Shown here: positions 36,006 to 48,255 of the stretch, piece after piece
How positions within the stretch are numbered: position 1 is the first letter of the stretch
Layout: each line of letters opens with the position of its first letter
Source of the DNA: Oscheius sp. JU75
Lineage: Eukaryota > Nematoda > Chromadorea > Rhabditida > Rhabditidae
Direction: 5' to 3'
DNA: 64,000 nt
Assembly (NCBI GenBank): GCA_037178855.1
Contig: JASJZC010000001.1
Location: forward strand, 868,001-932,000
The notes under the pieces: generated by a model
Databases searched by the model: none
Told to the model about the DNA's origin: nothing
The model's input: the letters and a program-made list of their open reading frames with translations, nothing else
Position numbers and translations under genes: made by a program

Positions 36006-36983
36006 GACAGAGGATAGGGGACACGGGGAGATAATGATACACACAGAATTTAAGTAAACTAGCACGAGGCTAGAACCATGAAAACAGAAGGCAGTTGTAG
36101 CATCCAGGGCTTTGACGCCTGCAGCCATGAAGTATAAATATCACAGTAGCAACAAGGATCGAAATGAACAGCTAGTCTTCTCGAACATTCGGGCAGTCTC
36201 CGCAAGTCTTTTGTATCCCAGCATTGCTCGTCCTCGTTTCTTGAACACGTCCAGATCTCTTGAAAACATCACAAAACAAGACAAGCAAATGAGTCTCTGT
36301 CAAAGTGTTTCTTTTGTATATCAGGACTTCGCCTCAGTAATATCGTCACTTCAGCCTCTCTCTCAGGTCGGTGACTTTTACTCTGATAGAGTGACAGTGA
36401 CAGAGACAGCAAAAAGTAGCGCCACCCCATTTTCTCGCGTTTTGTAATGGTGAAGAACCTGCAAACAGAACTTGCAAAAAGTCAGCTAACTGTGAATCCG
36501 CCACGTGCCAACGAAAGATGGAGTCCTGGCTCGGTCATCCTGACTCTGATTGCTTTCCACTGAATCCACAGCGGTGTTTGTTATAATGCTTTGGAAAATC
36601 TCGAGGTCGTAAGGGAAGACTGATAGTGCTCTAATCCTACGCCCAAATTCTTTCTGGCAGATTGACGGAAGTAGAGACACTTTGACAGAGGACCATGTGC
36701 TAGTCTTGTCTTGTGTACAGGAGATCTGGACGTGTTCAAGAGACGAGCAATGCTGGGATACAAAAGACTTGCGGAAACTACCCGAATATTCGAGAAGGCT
36801 GTAGCTGTTCAAATGTCGATCATTGTTGCTACTGTGATATTCATACTTCATGGCTGCAGGCGTCAAAGCCCTGGATGCTACAACTGCCTTCTGTTTTTCA
36901 TGGCTCTAGCCTTGTGTTAGTTTGCTTAAATTCTGTGTGTATTCTTGTCTCCCCGTGTCCCCTGTCCCCTCTGTTTCTCGATC
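36006..36983. repeat. large inverted repeat with arms of about 310 bp
   Basis: The left arm (about 36006-36320) and right arm (about 36666-36983) are reverse complements at roughly 90 percent identity by eye. Shared blocks include ggacacggggaga, cacacacagaatttaag, ggcagttgtagcatccaggg, ctttgacgcctgcagccatg and cttttgtatcccagcattgc. The spacer is about 345 bp with no obvious gene. No flanking direct repeat was seen. Confidence 0.85.
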
Positions 36984-37282
36984 AAGACACAAAATAATCG
37001 TTTAACTTCATATAGAACATCTAGAAAACATAGTAACCGGTATTGAGAATGAAGTAGAGGGGCCTAGAATTAGAGCTACGAAAATCACACGGCGGTAAAT
37101 GACTGGCAATGGTTGGCAGGGAGGACATGAGGGTTTTGAAAGTAGGAGACCCTGGGAGAGACTGAGTTTGGATATTTACACGTGGTCAAGGCGAGAGAGG
37201 AAATAGAGTGTAATTTGGTCAAGAAATCACAATGAGAACCCGTGAAAAGTAGAAATTGTACCCGTATCGGATAATGGAGAGG

Positions 37283-40200
37283 TCACACCAATGCCGAGGG
37301 GACAGGTCCGTACATGTCAGAATAGATCTGACTGCCTTCGGAAGGAGCTGGGCTGTGTCTTATGGGAAGGGCTGACTTCAGCAGGGTCCAGAAGAGCGGA
37401 TCTGACATCCGGAGGATGGTGTTCTTTCGGAGAATTTGTCCTAGTTCGTCGTCAAGTAGGTTTTGATTGACTCCGTCGTCGACAAAGATCGCGACAAGAC
37501 GTTTGCTTCTGTTCTTGGCAAAGAGTAGGTGGGATGTCTGGAAGATTTCAATAGGTCATAGTCATTGGTCCTCTATCTCTCTGTCTGTCTGTTTCTCTGT
37601 CTCTCTGCCTCGCTGTCCCTCTGTCTCTCTGTGATATTTACCTTGATCTGTAGTGTCCTCCACTCATTCTCTAGGAAACTCCTTGTCAAGACCAGTATCA
37701 GACATTGTGACGCATCCATCTGAGAGATGAGCTCGTCAGAGACGGAATGAAGTCTATGGTGATAGGTTGGACCGTCTCTATGGAGAAGACAGAGATTGTA
37801 GTCGCATTCTTCCTCCAGGCGCCTAAAGAAGATTATCAGCTTGGTGAAAAAACTTCTGACATACCGACAGATCTGCTCCATGACCATTTTCTCGTCACCT
37901 CTGGCATAACTGACAAATGCATCGAAGCTTATCAAGGGTAGAGGTAGAGGCGATGAGCCAGGCGAACTGGAACAGTTCAGAGAACTGCTGGCCTTGTATC
38001 GTCTCTGGTTCAGAGCCGAATGAGTCTTCCGGATCATGGAGACAGCCAGGAGAATGACAGCTACGAACAGGATAGCACAGGCGACAAAGAAAGAGACGAT
38101 CAGGATGGAGTTCTGTGGCTCCTGGCCGAAGAATCCGTGACTGATCGGGACACAAATTGTCCGGTTGAAGTCTCTCAAGAATTCTGAAAGTTGACAGGTT
38201 GTCACGGTTTCTGTCGCTGTTACTCTGTCTCTTTGTTTCTCTGTCTTTCTGTCTCTCAACTTACCATCCATTGGCATCGTGAAGATGTCATAACCGACAT
38301 TGGGAGGATAAGCTGACAGGATCGTTGTGTCATTCTCCCGGAATGCCTTGGTCACATTTTCGACACAGAGAATCCTTTCGGCGTCGACGACCCTCGCCCG
38401 GTTGGCATGAATCCAATGAGGAGCCGTATGGGCTGGGGAGCAATCACAGCGGAACGGATTGCCAGACAGAGACAGAGAGACGACATTGCTTGAACTGAGA
38501 GCTTCCGAAATGTTGGTGAGACGGTTCTTGTGGAGGGTGACCTGGAACAGTTGATTCTTTTGAGAGTCCTTTGGCTGATTCAAGCGCCCATACCCCCGGC
38601 ACATGCGGTGTCATTTTGATTATTTTTATGTAGTTAGAACGATAAATAATTTTCCAGGGCAGTAGACAAATCCAGCAAACTAAACTTTTGATGCGGCGCG
38701 TTCCTGGTTGCACTATCTAACTAATGGTGGACTTGGTACGGTACTCACCATTTGAATGTTAGGAAGCTTGTCCAACAGGCTCTGTTCCACCGAACTCAGC
38801 TGGTTTCCATTCAGGAACAGATGAGAGATGGCTGTTGTCTTCTGGAACTCTTCCCCAGTCATCGTCTCCAACTTGTTGTCCGAAAGGTCCAGGAGCTTGA
38901 GATTTGGGAGCGAGTTGAACGCCTTGGGTTGGATGGTCATGATGCGACTGTTGTTGATGTGAAGGTGCTGGAGACGTCCTCTTCCCAGGAAGGAATGAGA
39001 TCGGAGGATAGGTAATGAGAGTCCAATCAGGAAAACATGAGTCGCGGACATGGGTACATCGGATGGAGAGAAGGCTTTCATAGCGGACTCGTTCAGACCG
39101 GAGCAGCGAACAAAGTTGTGACTGAAGTCCGCGTCCCGAAAACAGCTACAGCCAGTTGGACAGACAGCCTTGCAGTCACAGTTCCCGTACTGACAGCAGA
39201 CGCAATCGGGCTCGCAGACCTGGTCGTACTTGCAGAGCAAGTCCCCGGCCGTGACTTCTGACAGGGACAGCTTCTTCCTATTGAGGGCATGGAGACAGTA
39301 AGTGTGTTCCAGGCCAGCTATGTTCAATCTTCGTCTCACGTCCTCCTTCCGAATCCAATCGAGTTCACAAGAACAGAGCAGAGGGTTGTCCCTAAGGTCG
39401 ACATCTAACCCATGGATCGCGTCGATGACTTCCAGACCATCTCGGGCCAGAATAGTGATCTGGTTCCCGGACAGGTTCAGTTTCTTCAATGTGGTCTTCG
39501 AGCCAAATGTGCCGGGAGCAATGTGTTGAATTCTATTGATAGACAAGTCCAAATGCTCCAAGGAGGCTGGAACCTGGTCGGCTGACAGTTGACTGACCCG
39601 GTTGTTCTTCAAGGATGCCACACGGACCTTGGAGCTGTAAGCAGCCCCGAGCAGGGTGATCAAGTTGTCATCGGCAATCAGGGTTTCGAGCTTTTGAGGC
39701 AGTGTATCCCATTGCAGAACCGCCAGCTTGTTATGGCTCAAATCCAGTCTTCTAACCGCCGTGGCCTGGGCTAGAGTCTCCTCCACAGACTCGATCCGAT
39801 TGTGTGACATGTCAATCCGTCTGAGCTGGGGACACTTGGAGAAGGAGTCCTTGAAGAGGAGTTGAAGGTGATTGTGGGAAATGTTCAAGGTGTTCAGATG
39901 ACTGGAGTCCGAGAAGACGTGCTGATTGACCTGGAAATGTTCTGTTACTTGGAGTCTGTCAGCTGGATCGCGATTTTCTGAGCCTGCATGTCATTTTTCG
40001 GTTTTTGTAAGTTCTGTAAAGTTATAGAGCAGATTAAAACGAACATCTTTGTAGAACAACGCAAAGTAAAAACTCACTTTTTAACTCAGTAATTTATGTT
40101 TTGAGCAAGTGCGCCACTTTCCGAAAAGAGGAACTAACCGATTGTAGCTCATTGAAGCTCAAATCAATAGTGTGAAGATGAGGAATCTTGTTGAAGTTAA

Positions 40201-43200
40201 ACTGGTAGAGTTTGCTTATCCGATTGTGAGAAAGATCCAGCTTCTTTAGCTTGTACAGTCGAGCCAGAGCTATGGGAGCCTCGGTGAACTTGTTGTGAGA
40301 CAAATCCATCTCGTCTGGAAAGTTGGGATAGATGACTACGACCATCTCTATATCTCTTTATCACTGCCACTTTCACTTACCAATAGCCAGATCAGCAAAG
40401 ATGGCAGCCTCTACAGTATCCAAAGAGTTGTTGGATAGTACCAGTTGGGAGAGGTGTTGAATGCCAGAGAAGACCTCGTCCCTCAGGATTCTCAGCCGGT
40501 TGGAGGCCGCATTGAGCTGAAGACAGAACAATAGATGAGTCCCTCATATTATGTAAGATATCGTGAGTATTGACTGTTTGTTCTCTCGACCCGACAGCCT
40601 TGTCCCTATATTTGGCCGTATTAACAGGCACATTGAGACAACTCAAACACTTGAATGGGATGGTTGCGCCAGGAGGAACTGATTGAGAATTTTAAGGAGA
40701 CAGAGAGACAGAAAGATAATGTGACAGAGAGATACATTCCCCTTCTACATTTGGACCTTGACCACCTCCCATCTGTCCCCCTCTCCCCCTTTCTTCACCC
40801 CTGTCTCCAAGTCATTCCCCCTAATTGCAGGTTAATCTGTCTCGCCAAAACAATACGGGTAATGTGAGGCGAGCCCAGCGTCTTCGGACCATTAAATAAG
40901 GGGACAGGTGTCACTTTTCACACCTGGGTGGCCCCATCTTCCAGATTGAGACAGTTGACACCTTCATTTGTTCCGAAGGTCGTCAACTATGTGCAAATCG
41001 CCGCCATTCTAAAGGCTCCCGGGGTGGTCTTACTGCCCCCGCCGGCTGGCAGCACAACAATCTCAGGCCATGGTTCAAGGTTTACAGTATACTTGTTCGA
41101 CTCGACTCGAGTCGGCTCCAGGACCCGACTCGTTTCGATTCTACTCCAATCTCAAGTATAGTTTACAACGAAAACAACTTACCGTCTGCAGTTTGGTGAA
41201 GTTCTGGAGCTCCAGTGGCTTGATGTCGCCGATCTGATTCCGCTCCAAGTTGAGGTGCACCAGGGAGAAGACTGAGGCTGGGACGAGCCGTGTCGGGAGC
41301 AGCTTCAGCTTGTTCCAGGAAAGATCCAGAGACTCAAGAACTGGAGAGGCTAGAACAGAGGGAGACGACTCATCAACCCCGTTGTGAGACAGATTCAGGG
41401 AGACGAGAGACGGTAGTGATGCCAGTGAGGGTGGTAGAACTGCCAGTCGGTTGTAAGCCAAGTTGACGTGGATCAGGGTTACTGAAAAAGTAGAGTGAGT
41501 CGCTGTCTCTCTATTTCTCTTACCTGGTAGTCCCTCAACAGTATCCAGTTGATTGTCTTCCAGATCCAACTGCTGCAAATGAGCCACAGAAGTCAGTGAA
41601 GAGCTCGGGATAGCATTCAGCTGGTTGTGAGCAAAAGACAGCTGTCTCACAGAAGGAAAGTTCTTCAGATTGTCCCTAATGTCAATTCATGACAGGAGTG
41701 AAGTGTCACTTACCCAATCTTGTCAATTCTGTTCCTCGAAAAGTCCGCAATGATGAGTTGTGTGGCGACACAACTCGGATTCGTCTTGATGGAAGACAAC
41801 TCATTTCCTGACGCATTGAAAACCTGAAAAGAAGTATACAAGTTAGTCACTTAGCTGGTAAGATCAAAGAGAGCGATTGCTTTGTTAATTGGGATGTTTA
41901 CGGGACAGCCGACCCGCCTGTCGAGACAATATAACTAGCCATCCGAGACTGATACGGGTGCATTGTTTCGTTCAAGTCAAGCACGTAATGGTCGAGCCAA
42001 TTTGGTATGTTTTCCAGGCTCTTCGGGAAATTTTAGTAGATAAAAGTGAGTTACAACTCTATTTTTGGGCTGCAGTAATTTTATTTATTCAGAGGTTTTA
42101 TAGTAGCTATGACCGCTTGGCGCAATGGTATAGTCTATTTCCAACCTCCAGCGGCACTTACGAATTCTTTAAAGGTAGAATGCGAAAGGTCTTGCGAGGA
42201 AATTACAGTAGCCCGGGCTCAGAGTCGCTATTTTTGAGTGTTTACAGCCATTTTTTCGTTGTTTTAACATTGGCATTGGATTCGGGGCCTAAGAATATCT
42301 ACTTGACACCCATTTTGTAGAATAATCTACTAGAAAAACCCCTAAAAAAGCGTGGAAGCCGAAAATGGGGCACTGCTCACATATTTTGGCATTTTTCAAC
42401 GTTTTTCTTAGATATTTCCTCTAAATTTGTTGTCAAGTAGGTTTATGCATGTCTAGAATTCGGTTACACAGTCAGAATTTGTAAAAAGTATGCGGAAAAT
42501 GGAGAAAACTCAAACTTTTGGAATTTTTTGTTCGCGCGCAAATACTGTGCCGTCAGCGTTCAAATTCAGGTGCCGCTGGACGTTGGAAATAGACTATAGC
42601 GCGTTCGGCTCCAGATCGAAAGGTTGGGCGTTCGATCCGCTCAGTGGTCAAAACTTTTTCTTTTTTTCTCCTTTTAAATTCTAACCTAATCTAATAATTT
42701 CCTGCAAATTTCTATCGGTTTTTGACTTTTTGTACGTTTAGGGCGATTTTCTGATGCAGCCCAATCGGATGTCTTCCACCTGCTGACCACCACCAATTCG
42801 TCATGATTTCCTCATCCGCCCGGAGGCAGGCGGACAGCAGCAGCAGATGGTGTTCCCCTCTATTGTATAAGGCCAAAATGAAGTGATCGCTGCCGCCATA
42901 TCCGGCCAATAAGTGCGCATAATGAGACGAAGCGCCCCCTGAGATTTCTCGAACCCACCTGGAGGTTCTTCAGCGAGCAGAAAATGTCCGTCGGGAGACG
43001 ATGGAGACCACTATTGGTGATTTTCAAGGTCTCCAGTCGAGTCAGGGGATCGAAGACTCCTTCAGGGAGAGATAGTCGAGCTCCCTTGAGATCTGTCAAC
43101 TCCAGGGAACGTAGGCTGTCCAGTTTTTGGAAGAACTCCTTCGCGTCAGAGAGTCGACATCCCTGAAACAGTAGCAGGTCGTATTCATAAATCCTGTTGC

Positions 43201-44623
43201 GCGAGCCCAACAGCCCCCTATTGTAAATCGGTCGCAAAGTGGCGCAACTAATTCACTGGACAGCAGACCATGACCGTTGTAAACAGGAGTGGAAGGATTG
43301 GGGCAGGTTTATGGTCTGGTTTCAAGTCAAGAGGACAGCAACTGTCACTGTCACTATCTCCCACACCTGGCAATCCTAACCCATTATGATCCCCAAAGAG
43401 TTCTTGTCACTGTTTCCAATGGTCCTTCTAATCCCTTTTCTAGGCCGCTGCGGCTCCTTTCACCTGTTCCTACCGGTGACATGCTCAAGTGTTTACCTCT
43501 ATTGACGGGATTACATAATGTCCAACCTTTTTGTATCATTCTCTTCCCTCCAATTACAGCAGTAAGCGCCTGTTCCAGGGCTGAGCTCTTAATTAGAGAG
43601 ATCTTTGGGAGAAAATGCTTCAAACGCTTTAGACAGCTGCCCTAATCCGAGTGAAGGACCAGTCAAACAACTGCTTCCAATTAGTCAGGGTCGGGGGTGA
43701 AAACAACCCGGTAGAGTTTGTCTCACTGTCTCTGCCAACCTCCGGAAGTGTTCTGACCCATCAGAAGATAGCATCAAAGATGGCATTGCGCAATCCAGCA
43801 TGCACTCGACTGTGCTAGCTAGCTGGGAACATAATTAGAATACACGCGGTCCCCGGATGAGATTTAGCCTCTCCCTCTGTCTCTCATATCTGACCGCCTC
43901 TTATCCCCTAATATTACCTCGATTTTGAGCTGATGCAGTGTCTCTGCGGAGTAGAGCAGATCATCTGAGAGGGCGTAGTCGTCGCAGAAGAGATGTATTG
44001 ACCGGACATAGGACAGATTGGTCAGTTGCGCTGTATGAATCTTAGGTGACCAGCGACAGACAAGGAGATGGAGGAGGGGATTCAATGGATCCGGAATACA
44101 GTCACATCTGAAACGAGACATTTGATACGCTACTTATAACTGGAATCCGGAAAGCACTTTTCAGGTTTTTGATGTTCTGCAAAGTTGTAGCCTATTTTAT
44201 TTTTTTTGCAGAGCATCAAAACTTTTTAAAATGTAATTAAAATGTAAGCTAAATCTGCGATTCCACTGCGAGGCGAGTACTGTTTCAGGGAGATTGCACA
44301 CCGGTTGCCATATTTCCGGCTCAACCATTGATTTTTGAGATATTTGATGTTCTACAAAGTTGTAGAGCAGATAAAAAACTATAACATTACAAAAACATCG
44401 CAAAGTACGAAAAGCTGGTTTTGACACCGAAAAGTAGATTCAAATAATTTTGCGGGCACCGGCAAGCCTTGTGGCGCGGACTTTCCAGCTTATAATTCAG
44501 ATTCTTACAAAACAAAGCTATTATTAAACCAGACCATTGTAAAACCTACCCTCTGGGACAGTCCGCCACCACTCTCGTCGCATAAAAAAGAAAAATAACT
44601 AGTAGAATCAAGAGACGAGTCAT
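37283..44623 (-). CDS. tol-1 (Toll-like): Toll receptor (LRR, multiple cysteine cluster, TIR)
   Basis: Thirteen exons (44623-44550, 44107-43918, 43162-42959, 41823-41714, 41675-41524, 41481-41183, 40516-40381, 40314-40139, 39930-38749, 38541-38265, 38183-37865, 37822-37642, 37537-37283) give 1184 residues in frame. A signal peptide (MTRLLILLVIFLFYATRVVA) and an N-terminal cysteine cap come first, then leucine-rich repeats (for example LKKLDLSHNRISKLYQFNFN). A C-terminal cap (LLCSCELDWIRKEDV) follows at about 630, a second cysteine cluster with CVCCQYGNCDCKAVC, more repeats and a second cap (NPFRCDCSP). One membrane helix lies at about 960-983. The TIR domain starts at SFDAFVSYARGDEKM; box 2 is LLHRDGP and box 3 is DPLFWTLL. 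This two-cap layout is that of Drosophila Toll and nematode TOL-1, acting in development and pathogen avoidance or immunity. Intron 3 holds an interrupted tRNA-Trp in antisense. Confidence 0.97.
40010..40067. repeat. dispersed hairpin repeat copy (in Toll intron 8)
   Basis: gttctgtaaagttatagagc, then a short loop and a complementary arm ending cgaacatctttgtagaac. It is one of at least eight copies of a palindrome of about 55 bp in this window. Confidence 0.65.
42111..42650 (+). tRNA. tRNA-Trp(CCA) gene split by a 466-bp insertion in the D-loop
   Basis: The 5' part is 42111-42130 (GACCGCTTGGCGCAATGGTA) and the 3' part is 42599-42650 (GCGCGTTCGGCTCCAGATCG and on to CAGTGGTCA). Joined at the TA they form a complete cloverleaf. 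The acceptor stem GACCGCT/AGTGGTC has one G-U pair, the D-stem is GCGC/GCGC, and the anticodon stem TTCGG/TCGAA closes on loop CTCCAGA with anticodon CCA. The T-arm GGGCG/CGCTC has loop TTCGATC. Nothing in the two halves is decayed. The gap is exactly one TIR element plus a duplicated TA. As it stands, box A is interrupted, so normal expression is unlikely unless the element is excised. It lies antisense within Toll intron 3. Confidence 0.9.
42131..42596. mobile_element. TIR element copy B, 466 bp, inserted in tRNA-Trp
   Basis: Ends: TAGTCTATTTCCAACCTCCA on the left and, reverse-complemented, TAGTCTATTTCCAACGTCCA on the right, so about 27 bp of inverted repeat with one mismatch. TA lies on both sides (42129-42130, 42597-42598). 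No coding potential. TA duplication and short size fit a non-autonomous Tc1/mariner-superfamily element (MITE). Confidence 0.85.
44166..44400. repeat. two hairpin repeat copies in Toll intron 1
   Basis: gatgttctgcaaagttgtag at 44171-44190 with a degraded partner arm (tttgcagagcatcaaa), and a second at 44346-44400 (gatgttctacaaagttgtag, then actataacattacaaaaaca). Same family as at 25.4 kb and elsewhere. Confidence 0.65.
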
Positions 44624-44924
44624 CTTCGTAACCGCATTGGCTTTGGTCTCTGAAAATACCAAAATAATAGAGCAGAGAAAAGAGCAAGAGATGAAAGAGA
44701 TCGAGAGACAGAGATATCTGCGAAGGTGTCATGTAATTGCGTTATGCGCGCGGTGGACAGAGGTAACTGTTTTGTGTGTGGGTGTGGGAGGGGTCCCGAG
44801 GGCGGCGTGTGGGCGGATCCGGGAACAGAGGTTGCGCGGGAAATGCAAGGAACAGACGTTTTGGATGAACTTTTTTCCAAAAATGAAGTCATCGATTGGG
44901 GATAGAGATGGAAACAAAAAGTTT

Positions 44925-44992
44925 TCCCAGCCACAGGAATCGAACCTGGGTCTTTTGTTTCACAGACCGTCAAATTACCGACTGTGCCATCC
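44925..44992 (-). pseudogene. tRNA-like relic
   Basis: Minus strand: GGATGGCACAGTCGGTAATT (box A-like), acggtctgtgaaac, GACCCAGGTTCGATTCCTG (box B is good). The anticodon stem does not close. Related to the relics at 32.9 and 58.3 kb. Confidence 0.5.
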
Positions 44993-47900
44993 AGATCAGA
45001 AGACATTTCAAAAATCTTTTGTCTACATGCAGCTGACTATCAAGAAAAGTAAGAATCAACAAGCTGGACACAGAAAAGTGATTAGTGACTGAGCCTCTGT
45101 GACCCGTGCCTCTCCCTCTTACGACTCGACCCTCTATCACAGAGGCCCTATCAGCGGTGGCCTTGCTCCTACATGCGTATTCACACCCGACTGCTTCCTT
45201 TAGGGTGAGCCGCTGGCCATGACTCTCGTGATCCTCCGAAAGGAATAATTAATTGACAGTACAGGTATAAACAACCGGCTTAGGGAACATGGGAGAAGGT
45301 AGCAGATGGATGGGATGAGTCGAGAGGATGGGGAGAAGGGACGTGCTATAAAGACGGAGAGACAGAGACAGACCTTTGAAGCTGTCCTAATAACTCTAGG
45401 GTATACTTCAAAAATAGCGGTCAAGTATACCCTCCGAGAACAGATTTCCCTGAGATGGTCAAGCTAGGGAATCTTTCCCATCCATCACTCTTATTCCCTT
45501 TTCTCTAACAGTCATTCTTCCCAACAATAGGGTGACAAATCCAGCTAAGCCTGGATGGAAACATGCCCATTGGAAGGTGTCACTACCCGCGGCTACTTGA
45601 CCGATCCTAGAGAGACAGGAACTGTAGCCTTTAGACATAAAGGATTAGTATGGTAGTCAAGAGAGACAGAATCAGTGAAAAAGAATATTGGGGGAAGAGG
45701 CGTCGTCTAATCGCGCCAAAGGCATGGTGCCAGTTCAAAGGAGACAGAGAGACAGTGCAAGAAACGGAACCGGTTCCTTCCACAGTTGGTAACCGTCTCT
45801 GAGCTGTACACATCTTAATTTTGAGGATGAGAGAGACAGAGTGAGGGAAAGAGCAGGTACTTGTCTTTCTATTGACATACAAGCCTAATCCGTTGCTCTT
45901 CGCGCTGACCACCAGCAGTTCTTTTTTGTATTTACCCAAAGATATCGGATTCCAGTAGGTGGGGTGATTGATGGACACATAGACAGACAGAGGACCACTT
46001 CAGTCGATCCGCAGGTCAGGGATGAGGACAGAAGGACTCTTGGAGAGGTATACTGAGAGACAGAAAGACAGAGAAACTGAGAGATAGAGAGATAGAAAGA
46101 CGGTAAGACAGAGAAAGAGGAACGAAGAGACAGAGAGGCATAGAGACGAATACAGAGAGACCCGGAGACTGAAATAGAGAGAGTATTGTCTAAATTCGAA
46201 TGCCTTCTGGCTACTGTCCAGATGGCACAGTGCACCAGATCCACGGACGGCCGGGGCGGCAAATAAACAGACAAAACGTCTCGATATGTGTCTTCCTTTC
46301 GATAGAGGCCTGGTGGACATGCCGGATATCAAACAGACAGAAGAGGGCGGCCTCGGGAGGAAAGAGAAGGACGGTTTGCTCGCACCCCATAAAAGACCCA
46401 CTCATCTACGTCAAGTCAATAGAATCACGTGGAACTTCCAGGGTGACAGGAAGCAATTGTAGGGGGAGAGCAAAGCAGCTGTCAACAAACGGTAATGGAG
46501 CCATTTTGGCTGTGAGACCATATGGGTAATTGAGAACAATTATAAATGGCTCACACCTCAAAAAATTATGACTGGTCGTAAATTAATTCAGATCTCGGGC
46601 TGATCCAGGGAGCGGCTTAGGCCGCACGTTGCATGCAAATATATCCCCTCTTATCCTAACCTCACACAATGTCAGGTGCTACCTTTTTTTAATTGGAAAC
46701 TGCATACTGTAAGGAGGAAAAGATGACAGAGCAAGTCGGGAGAGATACTCTCTATTCAAAGAGACAGAGCCAGAACAAAAGGGTATGGGTCAAGAGGATG
46801 CGATTGAGATGACTGGGCACAGAACTCTGTCTCTGTCTCTCTGTCAATCAAACAGGATGACCAATGAAGAGAGCCCATCTAGGCTACCCGTGTAATAGCC
46901 CCCTTCACTACACGTCAAAACTGTCATGCCAGCCGAGCTTTCAGAAGGAAATGGCCAATTCGGGTTGACCGCCTTCTCTTTTTGTCCAGGCTTCCCATCT
47001 CAAAATGAGAGGACATGAATAATCGGGAGTAAAGGCTCGTTAAAAGAGAAGGGAAGAAGACGGCGGGGTTCGAAGAAGGGGCTGTTTGTCATCATATCTT
47101 CCATGGCGTAACGTCTCCCTAGAGAACTGAGAGTCAAGCTGAGATTTTGAAGAGATCAAGGGGTTGGTACAACCTGTTTCTCGGGAAACGTCCACTTGCT
47201 CTGACTAGTGATAATCCTATAATTGGAGGACGTTTAGAGACAGACAGGAAATTAGCAGAGGAAGCGACTACTGAACAGAGAGAGATGATAATCTAGGAGG
47301 TAGCAAAGGGGACAGAGAGACAGAGATATGTCATACCCTGGAGCAGCTGGTAATAAAGGATACCACCACCGCCCGTATATGGACCGGAGGGCTCAGATAT
47401 GCAAATTGAGTGTCACTCTCTCTCAATCTGTGTCCCGCCACCCTGTCAACAAGTCCACTTCCAGCTCTCTCTCTCTCTCTATGTGTGTATGTGCCATTTG
47501 GCGTCTATTGTCTTGCATAATCTGTAGGGCAAACGACTCGCGACCGGCCGGATGGTCAAAAGTGGCGACAGATCAGCTGGGTTATGAGGAAAGAGGAAGA
47601 GAGATAGAGAGACAGAGAAATAGAGAGAGACAGTGAAACAGAGACACAGGGAGACAGAGACAGGGTCACCCTCAAAAAAAAAGTTATTCCCACGAATCGT
47701 ACGGTCGCATGGCGTGTGACGGCAAGGCAACCGGCTGCCAGTAATTACCGATTACGGGTCAAAAAGAGTCTGTCACCGAAAGACCCATTTCTTCGAAAAG
47801 GTCAAGAAGTGAGAAATAATGACTAGCATGTGGCGGTCGAGATTGAATGGAAGCTACGACATGGTCCATTTGTGCGCAACAGTGCGCTAATTGGACCCGA

Positions 47901-48186
47901 CAATGGCTCGGTGGCAGAAAACGAGACAGGAGGCGTTGCGCAACCCGTGGTGAATAGCGGGAGGGCTGCAAGGAGGTGGGAATGAGAGGGGGAGGAAATG
48001 ATTTGTGCAGCATGATATTATCTCATATCTTCTCTCAGGGGAGCTGTCTCTATGTCCAAGCGTCTAATTCTTGTAAATGGGGAGCTATCGACATCCACGG
48101 AAATCGTGTACACTATGAAAACCATTAAAGAAGAAACGAAAGAGAGCGTCGTCAAACTTTCAACGGAAAGGAGCACCACCTTCCGT

Positions 48187-48255
48187 TCTCAATGGCGCAG
48201 TCGGTAAAGCTGAGGACTGCAGCCCAGAAGACCCGGTTTGATTCCCGAATAGGCA
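48187..48255 (+). pseudogene. tRNA-Cys-like relic
   Basis: AATGGCGCAGTCGGTAAAGC (box A), GGACTGCAGCCC (loop with GCA) and GGTTTGATTCC (box B). The order and spacing fit tRNA-Cys, but the acceptor arms do not pair fully. Confidence 0.5.

Noticed and set aside
45885-46401. Overlapping minus-strand frames with cysteine- and serine-rich products
   Set aside because: Two or three frames are open at once over GAGACA repeats, a low-complexity artefact.
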